This document shows positions 6,986 through 13,827 of a DNA stretch of 19,209 nt, piece after piece. Source of the stretch: Porticoccaceae bacterium (GTDB lineage: Bacteria; Pseudomonadota; Gammaproteobacteria; Pseudomonadales; Porticoccaceae); the NCBI GenBank assembly GCA_023229065.1, contig JALNZZ010000025.1, forward strand, positions 1 through 19,209. The letters run 5' to 3'. Both the position numbers and the translations under genes were made by a program. Positions within the stretch are counted from its first letter, which is position 1; each line of letters starts with the position of its first letter. A model generated the notes under the pieces. It did no database searches and had not been told where the DNA came from. It worked only from the letters and a program-made list of their open reading frames with translations.

Positions 6986-7897
6986 TTAATCACCGCCCTG
7001 ATCGGGCTTCTTGCGCGCGCGGGGGTGAGCACTATCGTAGACTTTGGCCAGGTGTTGAAAGTCCAGGTGAGTGTAGATCTGGGTGGTGGACAGGCTGGCA
7101 TGGCCGAGCAGTTCCTGTACCGCCCGCAGGTCGCCGCTGGACTCCAGCAAGTGGCTGGCAAAGGAGTGGCGCAGCATGTGGGGGTGGACCCGAGTGTTCA
7201 TGCCCTGGCTGACACTGAGTTTGTGAAAGCGATCCTGGATGCCTCGGGTCGACAGGCGCCCTCCGCGCTGACTGACGAATAGCGCCTGACAGCCGGTGCT
7301 GGCGAGGGCGGCGCGCTGGGGCAGCCATTGGCGCAGTGCAGCGAGAGCGTGGCTGCCTACGGGCAGGAGACGCTCTTTGCGACCTTTACCCACTACCAGT
7401 ACGGTGCCCGCGGCGAGATTGAGGTGGGGCAGATCGAGCTGGGCGAGTTCAGACAGGCGCAGTCCCGAGGAGTAGAATAATTCCAGCATGGCACGGTCAC
7501 GGCAGGCGAGGGGATCAGTATCTGTCAGGGCCACGAAGTGGCTGGCTTCATCGGCATCGAGGACGCTGGGCAATTTGCGCGGACTTTTAGGTGCTCGCAC
7601 ACCGATGGCCGGGTTGTGGGACAGCCACTGGTTGCGGACGCCAAAATGAAAGAAAGTGCGCAGCGAGGACAGCCAGCGTTGCAGGCTGCGACCACCAAGG
7701 CCGTCGCGGTGGAGCTCGGCAAGAGCGCTGCGTAGATGCTGGCTGTCGAGTATGGTGAGGCTATCAATACCCTGTTGCGCACACCAATCGGCAAAGCGGC
7801 GGCAGTCGCGACCGTAGTTCGCCAGGGTATGGGGCGACAGATTGCGCTCTGTCTCCAGGTGGCGGAGAAAGGCCTCTATTTCTCGCTCAAATACCAT
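6986..7897 (-). CDS. xerC: Tyrosine recombinase XerC
   Basis: Site-specific recombinase that with XerD resolves chromosome dimers at dif. It has 303 residues. An N-terminal SAM-like core-binding domain (about 1-95, LSPHTLANYGRD) is followed by the catalytic domain. The full set of catalytic residues is visible: R147 in SGLRLSEL, K171 in GKGRKER, H240 and R243 in HPHMLRHSFA, H266 in LLGHASL, and nucleophile Y275 in TQIYTHLD. By memory this numbering is within a residue of E. coli XerC, so the protein should be active. The ATG follows AAGGGGCGAGACC, a reasonable ribosome binding site. It lies 25 bases after the DUF484 gene, the usual dapF-DUF484-xerC order. The HAD gene often found after xerC is absent here. 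Confidence 0.96.
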   Translation of the reverse strand: MVFEREIEAFLRHLETERNLSPHTLANYGRDCRRFADWCAQQGIDSLTILDSQHLRSALAELHRDGLGGRSLQRWLSSLRTFFHFGVRNQWLSHNPAIGVRAPKSPRKLPSVLDADEASHFVALTDTDPLACRDRAMLELFYSSGLRLSELAQLDLPHLNLAAGTVLVVGKGRKERLLPVGSHALAALRQWLPQRAALASTGCQALFVSQRGGRLSTRGIQDRFHKLSVSQGMNTRVHPHMLRHSFASHLLESSGDLRAVQELLGHASLSTTQIYTHLDFQHLAKVYDSAHPRARKKPDQGGD

Positions 7898-7922
7898 GGT
7901 CTCGCCCCTTGGCCTGCGGCCG

Positions 7923-8618
7923 TCACTGCAAAGGCGGAATGACCCGGTTTAGCACGTCGGCGATATGGGTGAGAAACAGGGTGCCGCTGTTGCTCTGGTA
8001 GTGATAGGGGTCGGGGTTGCCGAGTGCGAGAATTCCCAGCGGCTGCTCGCGGCCGAGGCAGACAGCGGCCACTGAACCGATTTCAGTGCCCTTATCGCCA
8101 AACAGAAAATGAACTTCTTCCGGGCGCAAAATGCCGCACAAGGGGCGATTGCTGTGGAGCAAAGCACCGATCTTCTCTTGGGCCTGTGCCACGGTCACCG
8201 TGCGCACCACCCCGCCCCCTGGATTGTCACCCGCAGTGCCGAACAACAACAGACTCACTGCCGGGATGCCGAAATCGTTGTGCAGGCTATCGCGCAGAGT
8301 GGTGATGAGGCTCGGCAGAGTTTGGCTGTCAATCAAGTCCAGGACCAGGCGCTTGCTGTTGTCGAATAACAGGTCATTGGCACGGGCGTTGTCGATCAGT
8401 TCGTTGAGGCGGTGGCGCAGCTCTACATTGCGCTGGCGCAGCACTGCCACCTGGCGCTCTACCAGGGAGATGGCGTGACCACTGTCGTGAGGGAGAGCCA
8501 GGCTCTCAAGAATCTCTGGATGACGGGAAAAAAAATCCGGATGCTGAACCAGAAATTCCATCACCAGCTCTTCCTGGTGGATTTCATCAGGGGTTCTATA
8601 TCTGTCGTTCATGGTCAT
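7923..8618 (-). CDS. DUF484 family protein (YigA-like)
   Basis: 231 residues. The N-terminal DEIHQEELVMEFLVQHPDFFSRHPEILESL is the DUF484 signature, followed by a coiled-coil helix (about 50-90, LVERQVAVLRQRNVELRHRL) and a GAF-like C-terminal domain (about 95-230). The function is unknown; the family is recognised mainly by its invariant place between dapF and xerC. The start is set at ATG 8618, seven bases after the dapF stop, with GTGAGC upstream. An alternative ATG at 8612 would shorten it by two residues. It is in the lptM-lysA-dapF-xerC operon and probably translationally coupled to dapF. Confidence 0.9.
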   Translation of the reverse strand: MTMNDRYRTPDEIHQEELVMEFLVQHPDFFSRHPEILESLALPHDSGHAISLVERQVAVLRQRNVELRHRLNELIDNARANDLLFDNSKRLVLDLIDSQTLPSLITTLRDSLHNDFGIPAVSLLLFGTAGDNPGGGVVRTVTVAQAQEKIGALLHSNRPLCGILRPEEVHFLFGDKGTEIGSVAAVCLGREQPLGILALGNPDPYHYQSNSGTLFLTHIADVLNRVIPPLQ

Positions 8619-8625
8619 TGGTTGC

Positions 8626-9456
8626 TCACAGTCTGATACGGCCCAAAAATGTCGTGGCGGCCGGCCCGGTCATCATGACCGGTGCATCGCCGCCGGGCCA
8701 TTCGATGGTCAGCGCGCCGCCAGACAGCTGTACTGTCACCCGCTTGTTCAGCAGGCCGCGACTGATACCCGCCGCCACTGCTGCGCAGGCGCCCGTACCG
8801 CAGGCCAGGGTTTCACCTACACCGCGTTCATGGACGCGCAAGGCAAGAGTGTTGCGGTCGAGAACCGCCATAAAGCCCACGTTGACTCGCTCGGGAAAGC
8901 GAGGGTGGTTTTCGATCAGTGGCCCCAGCTCGGCGACGGCTGCGGTTGCTACGTCATCGACCAGGATCACGGCGTGGGGATTGCCCATGGAGAGGGCGGA
9001 AATTTCCAGTGTCTGACTTCCAGCGTCAAGGCGGTAGGTCAGCGCTTGAGCCGGGGCGTCGAAGGGAACCTCCGCAGGTTCGAAGCGGGGTTTACCCATA
9101 TTGACGGTCACCTGGCCGTCTGCCTGCACCAACAGTGTGATGATGCCGGAGCGGGTGCGCACCCGCAGACGGTTCTTGCCGGTGAGACGCCGGTCGCGCA
9201 CGAACTTGGCAAAGCAGCGGGCGCCATTGCCGCACTGCGCTACTTCGCTGCCGTCGTGATTATAAATACGGTAATCAAAGTCCACGTCTGGTGAGGAGGG
9301 CGGTTCCACGATCAGTATTTGATCGCAGCCAATTCCGAAGTGGCGATCAGCGAGCCGGCGCGCCAGCTCAGGCGTCATGGACAATTCCTGGGTGACAGCG
9401 TCGATGACAACGAAGTCATTGCCCAGGCCATGCATCTTGGTAAAGCGCAGCAGCAT
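8626..9456 (-). CDS. dapF: Diaminopimelate epimerase
   Basis: Interconverts LL- and meso-diaminopimelate by a cofactor-free two-cysteine mechanism, giving the precursor for lysine and peptidoglycan. It has 276 residues (E. coli 274). The N-terminal MLLRFTKMHGLGNDFVVID is typical. The catalytic cysteines are both present: C75 in QCGNGARCFAKFV and C219 in LACGTGACAAVAAG. Other family motifs are MGNPHAV and VNVGFM. The ATG is five bases after the lysA stop, and GGAG within the end of lysA serves as ribosome binding site, so the two genes are coupled. Its product is the substrate of LysA encoded just upstream. Confidence 0.97.
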   Translation of the reverse strand: MLLRFTKMHGLGNDFVVIDAVTQELSMTPELARRLADRHFGIGCDQILIVEPPSSPDVDFDYRIYNHDGSEVAQCGNGARCFAKFVRDRRLTGKNRLRVRTRSGIITLLVQADGQVTVNMGKPRFEPAEVPFDAPAQALTYRLDAGSQTLEISALSMGNPHAVILVDDVATAAVAELGPLIENHPRFPERVNVGFMAVLDRNTLALRVHERGVGETLACGTGACAAVAAGISRGLLNKRVTVQLSGGALTIEWPGGDAPVMMTGPAATTFLGRIRL

Positions 9457-9461
9457 GGGGG

Positions 9462-10709
9462 CTACTCCGGCAACAGCTGTTCGCCGCGCACCATGTCATC
9501 GATAGTTTCGCGCTGGCGCACCAGGTAGAACTTGTCACCGTCGACCATGATTTCTGCGGCGCGGCCCCGGGTGTTGTAGTTGGAGCTCATGACAAAGCCG
9601 TAGGCACCGGCGGAGTGCAGGCACAGCAAATCGCCTGGCTCAATGCACAGCTCGCGGTCCTTGCCGAGAAAATCGCCAGTTTCGCACACCGGACCCACCA
9701 CGTCGTAGAGGCGGCCTGCGCCAGCGCGAGGGCGCACCGGTTCGATGCCCATCCAGGCATCGTACAGGGCGGGGCGCAGCATATCGTTCATGGCGGCGTC
9801 GACCACGGCAAAATTCTTGTGTTCGCCGTGCTTGAGATATTCAACCCGACTCAGCAGAACGCCCGCATTGGCGACGATGGAACGCCCGGGCTCGACGATC
9901 AACTCCAGTGGCCGGTCGCCGAGGCGCTCGGCGATCTGGCGCAAGTAGGCGCCGGGATGGGGCGGGGTTTCGTCGCGGTAGCGCACCCCCAGGCCGCCGC
10001 CGATATCCAGGTGGCGAATGACAATGCCATCGGCAGCCAGCTCGTCCACCAGCGCCAGCACCCGCTCGAGAGCATCGAGAAAGGGCGCGGTTTCGGTGAG
10101 CTGCGAACCAATATGACAGTCCACACCGCGCACACTGAGGTGAGGCAGTTGCTGCGCCAGTCGGTACACTGCTGGCGCTTGGCGAATATCGATACCGAAC
10201 TTGTTGTCCTTGAGGCCAGTGGATATATAGGGGTGGGTCTGGGCATCGACATCCGGGTTGACTCGCAGCGACACGGCGGCTGTCTGCCCCATTTCACCGG
10301 CTACCCGGTTGAGGGTATGGAGTTCCGCTTCGGACTCCACGTTAAAACAGTGGATCCCTGCCTCCAGGGCGCGGGCCATTTCCGCCGGCTGTTTGCCGAC
10401 GCCGGAAAAAACGACCTTGGCAGGATCGCCGCCGGCTCTCAGGACCCGCTCCAGCTCGCCGCCAGAGACAATATCGAAGCCAGCACCGAGACGTGCCAAT
10501 ACGTTGAGTACCGCGAGGTTGGAGTTGGCTTTGACGGCGTAACAGACCAGCAGGGGCTGGGGAATACCAGCGTCGCGATAGGCGAGAAAATTGGCGCTGA
10601 TAGCCGCGCGGCTATAGACATAGCTTGGGGTGCCGTATTGGGCGGCAATGGTGGCGAGGGGAACCTCTTCGCCGTAGAGTTGCCCTTCCCGGTGGATTGC
10701 AAAGCTCAT
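9462..10709 (-). CDS. lysA: Diaminopimelate decarboxylase
   Basis: PLP-dependent fold-III decarboxylase making lysine from meso-diaminopimelate. It has 415 residues from ATG 10709 (MSFAIHREGQLYGEEVPLAT). The open frame continues upstream to 10952, but that part overlaps lptM in another frame and does not resemble LysA. Visible motifs are the PLP lysine in CYAVKANSN (K60), FDIVSGGEL, the CHIGSQ strand, the phosphate-binding DIGGGLGV, EPGRSIVANAG, the inter-subunit cysteine in CETGDFL and GAYGFVMSSNYN. It starts seven bases after the lptM stop. No separate promoter is visible, so it should be transcribed with lptM. Confidence 0.97.
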   Translation of the reverse strand: MSFAIHREGQLYGEEVPLATIAAQYGTPSYVYSRAAISANFLAYRDAGIPQPLLVCYAVKANSNLAVLNVLARLGAGFDIVSGGELERVLRAGGDPAKVVFSGVGKQPAEMARALEAGIHCFNVESEAELHTLNRVAGEMGQTAAVSLRVNPDVDAQTHPYISTGLKDNKFGIDIRQAPAVYRLAQQLPHLSVRGVDCHIGSQLTETAPFLDALERVLALVDELAADGIVIRHLDIGGGLGVRYRDETPPHPGAYLRQIAERLGDRPLELIVEPGRSIVANAGVLLSRVEYLKHGEHKNFAVVDAAMNDMLRPALYDAWMGIEPVRPRAGAGRLYDVVGPVCETGDFLGKDRELCIEPGDLLCLHSAGAYGFVMSSNYNTRGRAAEIMVDGDKFYLVRQRETIDDMVRGEQLLPE

Positions 10710-10716
10710 GGTGGGC

Positions 10717-10938
10717 TCACTGGTGGTTAGGAGTTGCGGATAATTCCACGGCCGTTGCCGGCTCGGCACTTGCAGCCTCGCGGGGTTCGGGGGAGGTGGG
10801 AAGATACAGAGGCCCCTTGTTGCCGCAGCCGGCAAGGGCGAGCAGCACAGCGCCCAGCGCACAATGTCGCAGCAGGGAGTCTCGCAGTAGAGAGTATCGC
10901 GGCAGAGTGCTGTCTGAAATATTGAACAGTAAGTGCAT
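10717..10938 (-). CDS. lptM: LptM-type outer-membrane lipoprotein (YifL-like)
   Basis: 73-residue small lipoprotein. The lipobox LALAGC puts the acylated Cys at residue 38, followed by GNKGPLYLP, which matches the conserved start of mature LptM (CGLKGPLYFP in E. coli). E. coli LptM helps LptD mature by aiding its disulfide rearrangement at the outer membrane. The tail is short, Pro/Ala/Glu-rich and probably disordered. The region before the hydrophobic stretch is about 25 residues, longer than in E. coli, and has no clear ribosome binding site; however the promoter just upstream supports ATG 10938. It is the first gene of the lysA-dapF-xerC cluster, its usual place in gammaproteobacteria. Confidence 0.85.
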   Translation of the reverse strand: MHLLFNISDSTLPRYSLLRDSLLRHCALGAVLLALAGCGNKGPLYLPTSPEPREAASAEPATAVELSATPNHQ

Positions 10939-10967
10939 ATTGTCGATCGCAAGGGGCTAAACGCTGG

Positions 10968-10996
10968 AGTATACGGGTGTGCCGGGGTTCCCTCAA
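10968..10996 (-). promoter_or_regulatory. Sigma-70 promoter for lptM-lysA-dapF-DUF484-xerC
   Basis: On the minus strand, -35 TTGAGG (10996-10991) and -10 TATACT (10973-10968) are separated by exactly 17 bases. A start near 10961 would leave a leader of about 22 bases before lptM. It is one of the best promoter matches in the window and is correctly placed between the rep stop and lptM. Confidence 0.7.
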
Positions 10997-11034
10997 TCGC
11001 GGTTGCGTGTTACTTGAAACTCAAGAGCTATCTG

Positions 11035-13056
11035 TCAGGCAAACAGGTTTCGCAAGGCAGCCAGAGACTCCTGTCCCTTCTCGCGGCGTTGCTCCGGGCT
11101 GCTGTCACCGAAGCCCTCGCGCTCAATATCCTCTGGCGGCAGTTCGTCGATAAAGCGGCTGGGGGTGGTGCTGGCGATATCGCCGAACTGCTTGCGGCGA
11201 GCGGCCAGTGTGAGAGTAAGAGTGCGTTGGGCGCGGGTGATGCCCACATAGGCGAGGCGGCGTTCTTCTTCGATATTGCCTTCTTCGACGCTGACCCGGT
11301 GGGGCAGGATGTCCTCTTCCATACCGATGAGAAAGACGTGGGGAAACTCCAACCCCTTGGCGGCATGGAGGGTCATCAGTTGCACCTTGTCATCGGCTGA
11401 GGCCTCGTCCTGGCGGTCCAGCAGGTCGCGCAAGATGAGTTTGCCGATGGTCGCTTCCAGCCCGGCGCTGCGGTCTTCTTCGTCGCCCAGCATGGCGTCA
11501 ATTTGACTTAGAAGCAGGTTGATGTTGGTCATGCGCCGCTCTGCCACCATGGCGCTGCTGGCGTTCTGGTGTAGCCAGCCTTCGTAATCCATATCGGCAA
11601 TCATCTCGCGAATGGCGGCCACCGGGTCGCCGTGGCTGCAGTTGCGGTGTACTGAGCTGAGCCAGTGGTGGAATTTTTTCAGCCGCTCCAGGTGTTGCTC
11701 GCCGACCTGTCTTTCACGGAAGTGAGCGGCGAGGCCCAGTTCGTCGATGGCGCTGAACAGGGACACCTGGCGCTCACTGGCATAGTGGCCGAGTTTCTCC
11801 AGGGTAGTGGGGCCGATCTGGCGGCGCGGTGTATTGATGATGCGTAAAAAGGCGTTGTCATCGTCGGGATTCACCAGCAGGCGCAAGTAGGCCATGATGT
11901 CCTTGATTTCGCCGCGGGCGTAGAAGGAGGTACCGCCGCTGAGCTGGTAGGGCACCCCCTGGGATTGCAACTTCATTTCCAGCAGGCGCGATTGATGGTT
12001 GCCGCGGTACAGTACAGCGAAATCCCGAAAATGGCATTGGCGCGACAGGCGCATGGCGAGAATCTCGTTCACCACTCGCTCCAGCTCTGTCTCCTCGTTG
12101 GAGCAGCGGATCACCCGGATTGGGTCACCGAGGCCCAGATTACTCCACAGCCGTTTGGCGAACACGTGTGGATTGTTATCGATCAAGGTGTTGGCGCTGC
12201 GCAGGATGCGGGCAGTGGAGCGATAGTTCTGTTCCAGCTTGATGATTTTGAGGTGGGGAAAGTCCGTTTGCAGCTGGACGAGGTTTTCCGGGCGGGCGCC
12301 GCGCCAGGCGTAAATGGACTGGTCATCGTCGCCCACCACGGTGAGGGCACCGCGGTTGCCCGTCAATAATCGCACCAGGCGGTACTGGGCAAGGTTGGTG
12401 TCCTGGTATTCGTCCACGAGCAGGTAGCGGATACGGTTCTGCCATTTGGCGAGAATATCCGGATGCTGCTCGAACAACAGCACCGGGAGCAGGATCAGGT
12501 CGTCAAAGTCGACGGCGTTGTAGGCCTTCAAGGACTGGCGATAGCGCTGATAGATGGTGGCAATGGCTTGCTCACCGGGTGAGCTGGCACGGGACAGCGC
12601 CTGCTCTGGCTCGACGATATCATTTTTCCATTGTGAGATCTGATGCTGCACCCGGTCCACCAGGTCGCTATCCAGATCGGAGTCTCGCAACATCAGCTCT
12701 TTGATAAGATTCTTGCTGTCCTCGCCATCGAGGATGGAGAAGCCAGCCTTGAAGCCGAACATTTTGATTTCACGGCGGATCAGGTTGAGGCCGAGGTTGT
12801 GAAAGGTGGAGACAGTGAGGCCGCGCGCTTCCTTGCCCCTGATCAGTTTGCCGACCCGCTCCTTCATCTCCCGCGCAGCCTTGTTGGTGAAGGTGACTGC
12901 CGCCACATGCTGGGCAGAAAGACCGCATTCGTTGATCAGGTAGGCGATTTTGCGGGTGATCACGCTGGTTTTGCCACTGCCAGCGCCGGCCAGCACCAGC
13001 AGGGGACCGTCGATATAGCGGGTGGCGTCGAGTTGCTGGGGGTTGAGGCGCGTCAA
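11035..13056 (-). CDS. rep: ATP-dependent DNA helicase Rep
   Basis: Superfamily 1A 3'-5' helicase that acts at stalled replication forks and removes protein roadblocks. It has 673 residues, the same as E. coli Rep. The motifs are all present: Walker A in LAGAGSGKT (residues 22-30), VTFTNKAAREMKERV, LVDEYQDTN, VVGDDDQSIYAWRGARPENL, LEQNYRS, LYRGNHQSR, QLMTLHAAKGLEF and LAYVGITRAQ. It aligns to Rep rather than UvrD by the GKEARGLTVSTFHNLG and NPDDDNAFLRIINTPRR stretches. The start is TTG, the only plausible codon giving the family N-terminus TRLNPQQ, with no strong ribosome binding site, so expression may be modest. Upstream is a promoter; downstream is the lptM promoter. Confidence 0.96.
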   Translation of the reverse strand: MTRLNPQQLDATRYIDGPLLVLAGAGSGKTSVITRKIAYLINECGLSAQHVAAVTFTNKAAREMKERVGKLIRGKEARGLTVSTFHNLGLNLIRREIKMFGFKAGFSILDGEDSKNLIKELMLRDSDLDSDLVDRVQHQISQWKNDIVEPEQALSRASSPGEQAIATIYQRYRQSLKAYNAVDFDDLILLPVLLFEQHPDILAKWQNRIRYLLVDEYQDTNLAQYRLVRLLTGNRGALTVVGDDDQSIYAWRGARPENLVQLQTDFPHLKIIKLEQNYRSTARILRSANTLIDNNPHVFAKRLWSNLGLGDPIRVIRCSNEETELERVVNEILAMRLSRQCHFRDFAVLYRGNHQSRLLEMKLQSQGVPYQLSGGTSFYARGEIKDIMAYLRLLVNPDDDNAFLRIINTPRRQIGPTTLEKLGHYASERQVSLFSAIDELGLAAHFRERQVGEQHLERLKKFHHWLSSVHRNCSHGDPVAAIREMIADMDYEGWLHQNASSAMVAERRMTNINLLLSQIDAMLGDEEDRSAGLEATIGKLILRDLLDRQDEASADDKVQLMTLHAAKGLEFPHVFLIGMEEDILPHRVSVEEGNIEEERRLAYVGITRAQRTLTLTLAARRKQFGDIASTTPSRFIDELPPEDIEREGFGDSSPEQRREKGQESLAALRNLFA

Positions 13057-13087
13057 GGTAACTTGTTGGCGGTGGGGATGGAGGCGG

Positions 13088-13116
13088 ATTGTAGCAGGGG
13101 TGTTCGGTAACGTCAG
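13088..13116 (-). promoter_or_regulatory. Predicted promoter of rep
   Basis: On the minus strand, CTGACG (13116-13111) and TACAAT (13093-13088) are 17 bases apart. The -35 box matches consensus at four of six positions and the -10 box at five of six. The implied start lies about 25 bases before the TTG codon of rep, so rep can be transcribed independently of the XRE gene upstream. Confidence 0.55.
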
Positions 13117-13147
13117 GTGCCGGACGCAAGCTTGTTGTTACTGAGCG

Positions 13148-13540
13148 TTATGGTTCGCTCGGCAATACCAGGCTATCGAGAAAGCCGATCAGGGTGCGCC
13201 GCTGTTCGAGGGACAGTCGCTCCCAGCGCTGGTTGAGGCGCTTTTTCAGCTCCGCATCCAGCGGGGTGACATAGCGGGCATTCTGCTCGCTGATGACCGG
13301 TGAGAGGTCGGCGACGCAATCGAGAAAGAACCAGCCGATAGGAATGTCCAGATAAACGGCGATATTGACCAGGTGAGAGACATTCACCTTGTTGGTGCCC
13401 CGCTCATAGCGGGATAGTTGTTGCTGCGAAATGCCCAGCCGTTCAGACAGCTCCGCCGCGGTAATACCCAGTTCCTTGCGGCGAACCTGGATTCGTCTGC
13501 CGATACTGCGATCGGCATCTGTAACGGGCTGTTTTGACAT
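13148..13540 (-). CDS. XRE-family helix-turn-helix regulator
   Basis: 130 residues from ATG 13540; a GTG at 13549 would add three. The N-terminal Cro/C1-type domain covers about residues 11-71: IGRRIQVRRKELGITAAELSERLG, then recognition helix ISQQQLSRYERGTNKV, then VSHLVNIAVYLDIPIGWFF. The C-terminal 60 residues are charged and may form helices for dimerisation. I do not recognise a specific orthologue; the pattern resembles XRE regulators whose gene is often found alone in proteobacteria. A GAGTGG six bases before the ATG may be the ribosome binding site. It lies upstream of rep with a 91-base gap and diverges from the 31-residue membrane protein gene, which it may regulate along with itself. 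Confidence 0.85.
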   Translation of the reverse strand: MSKQPVTDADRSIGRRIQVRRKELGITAAELSERLGISQQQLSRYERGTNKVNVSHLVNIAVYLDIPIGWFFLDCVADLSPVISEQNARYVTPLDAELKKRLNQRWERLSLEQRRTLIGFLDSLVLPSEP

Positions 13541-13544
13541 AATG

Positions 13545-13580
13545 TCCACTCAAAGCCTGGGGGGGCAGTCTGTAAGTGGA
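13545..13580. promoter_or_regulatory. Possible operator dyad before the XRE gene
   Basis: TCCACTCA starts at 13545 and an inverted near-copy ends with AGTGGA at 13575-13580; seven of eight positions match. The separation is about 30 bases, three helical turns. The position just before the XRE start suits autoregulation. The halves are short, so chance occurrence is possible. Confidence 0.25.
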
Positions 13581-13600
13581 ATTTTCAGCCTCCGTTACTC

Positions 13601-13629
13601 TTGCCGGAACATCCTTATTGGTGTATAAG
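13601..13629 (+). promoter_or_regulatory. Predicted promoter P1 of the 31-residue membrane protein gene
   Basis: TTGCCG (13601-13606) and TATAAG (13624-13629) are separated by 17 bases, matching the consensus at four and five of six positions. It reads + toward the small gene at 13719. The implied start is near 13637. Confidence 0.55.
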
Positions 13630-13657
13630 ATTAAAAAAACACGATAAGGGTGTATAA
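13620..13657 (+). repeat. Direct repeat GGTGTATAA, two copies
   Basis: GGTGTATAA occurs at 13620-13628 and 13649-13657, 29 bases apart. Each copy overlaps the -10 box of a predicted promoter. They may be binding sites on one helix face, perhaps for the adjacent XRE regulator, or just two similar promoter elements. Confidence 0.5.
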
Positions 13658-13658
13658 A
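13631..13658 (+). promoter_or_regulatory. Possible second promoter P2 of the small gene
   Basis: TTAAAA (13631-13636) and TATAAA (13653-13658) are 16 bases apart; both boxes are fair matches. The implied start near 13666 would place the 13669-13693 hairpin at the extreme 5' end of the message. The -10 box lies inside the second copy of GGTGTATAA. Confidence 0.4.
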
Positions 13659-13668
13659 GAGCTGCTGA

Positions 13669-13693
13669 GACGTAGCGGGCAAGCCGCTACGTC
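13669..13693 (+). other. Leader hairpin before the 31-residue membrane protein gene
   Basis: GACGTAGCGG (13669-13678) pairs perfectly with CCGCTACGTC (13684-13693) around the loop GCAAG. It is followed by CAAGGAAGGT, not a T-run, so it is not an intrinsic terminator on +. It ends 12 bases before the AGGAG ribosome binding site. A 5' stabilising stem or a regulatory leader is plausible. Confidence 0.55.
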
Positions 13694-13718
13694 GTCAAGG
13701 AAGGTAGGAGAACAGGAT

Positions 13719-13814
13719 ATGGATATCGACAAGACCCTGAAGGTTCTGCTGATACTGAGTTTCGTTGTAGCGCTGGCCACACTGATTTGGTGGGTAGAAT
13801 TTCTGACCCGATAA
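13719..13814 (+). CDS. 31-residue single-pass membrane protein (unidentified)
   Basis: A short frame from ATG 13719 to TAA 13812-13814. The ribosome binding site AGGAG (13706-13710) is eight bases before the ATG, the strongest in this part of the window. The peptide starts MDIDKTLK, followed by a hydrophobic helix from about residue 9 to 29 containing LLILSFVVALATLIWWVEF, and ends with TR. The charge pattern suits one transmembrane segment. Two predicted promoters and a leader hairpin stand before it. I do not recognise it: it is not CydX, CcoQ or a known toxin by motif. It lies tail-to-tail with the Smp-type gene, 13 bases from that gene's stop. Coding status is inferred from the signals, not from homology. 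Confidence 0.6.
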   Translation: MDIDKTLKVLLILSFVVALATLIWWVEFLTR

Positions 13815-13827
13815 ATCCTGTTTCTGA

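Noticed and set aside
9615..10730. Long open frame on + (371 residues) inside lysA
   Set aside because: It is antisense to lysA, whose motifs are complete. GC-rich third positions keep the opposite strand open. The protein shows no recognisable motif.
13057..13147. Extra gene between the XRE gene and rep
   Set aside because: No frame with a start and ribosome binding site is present; the stretch is explained by the rep promoter and leader.
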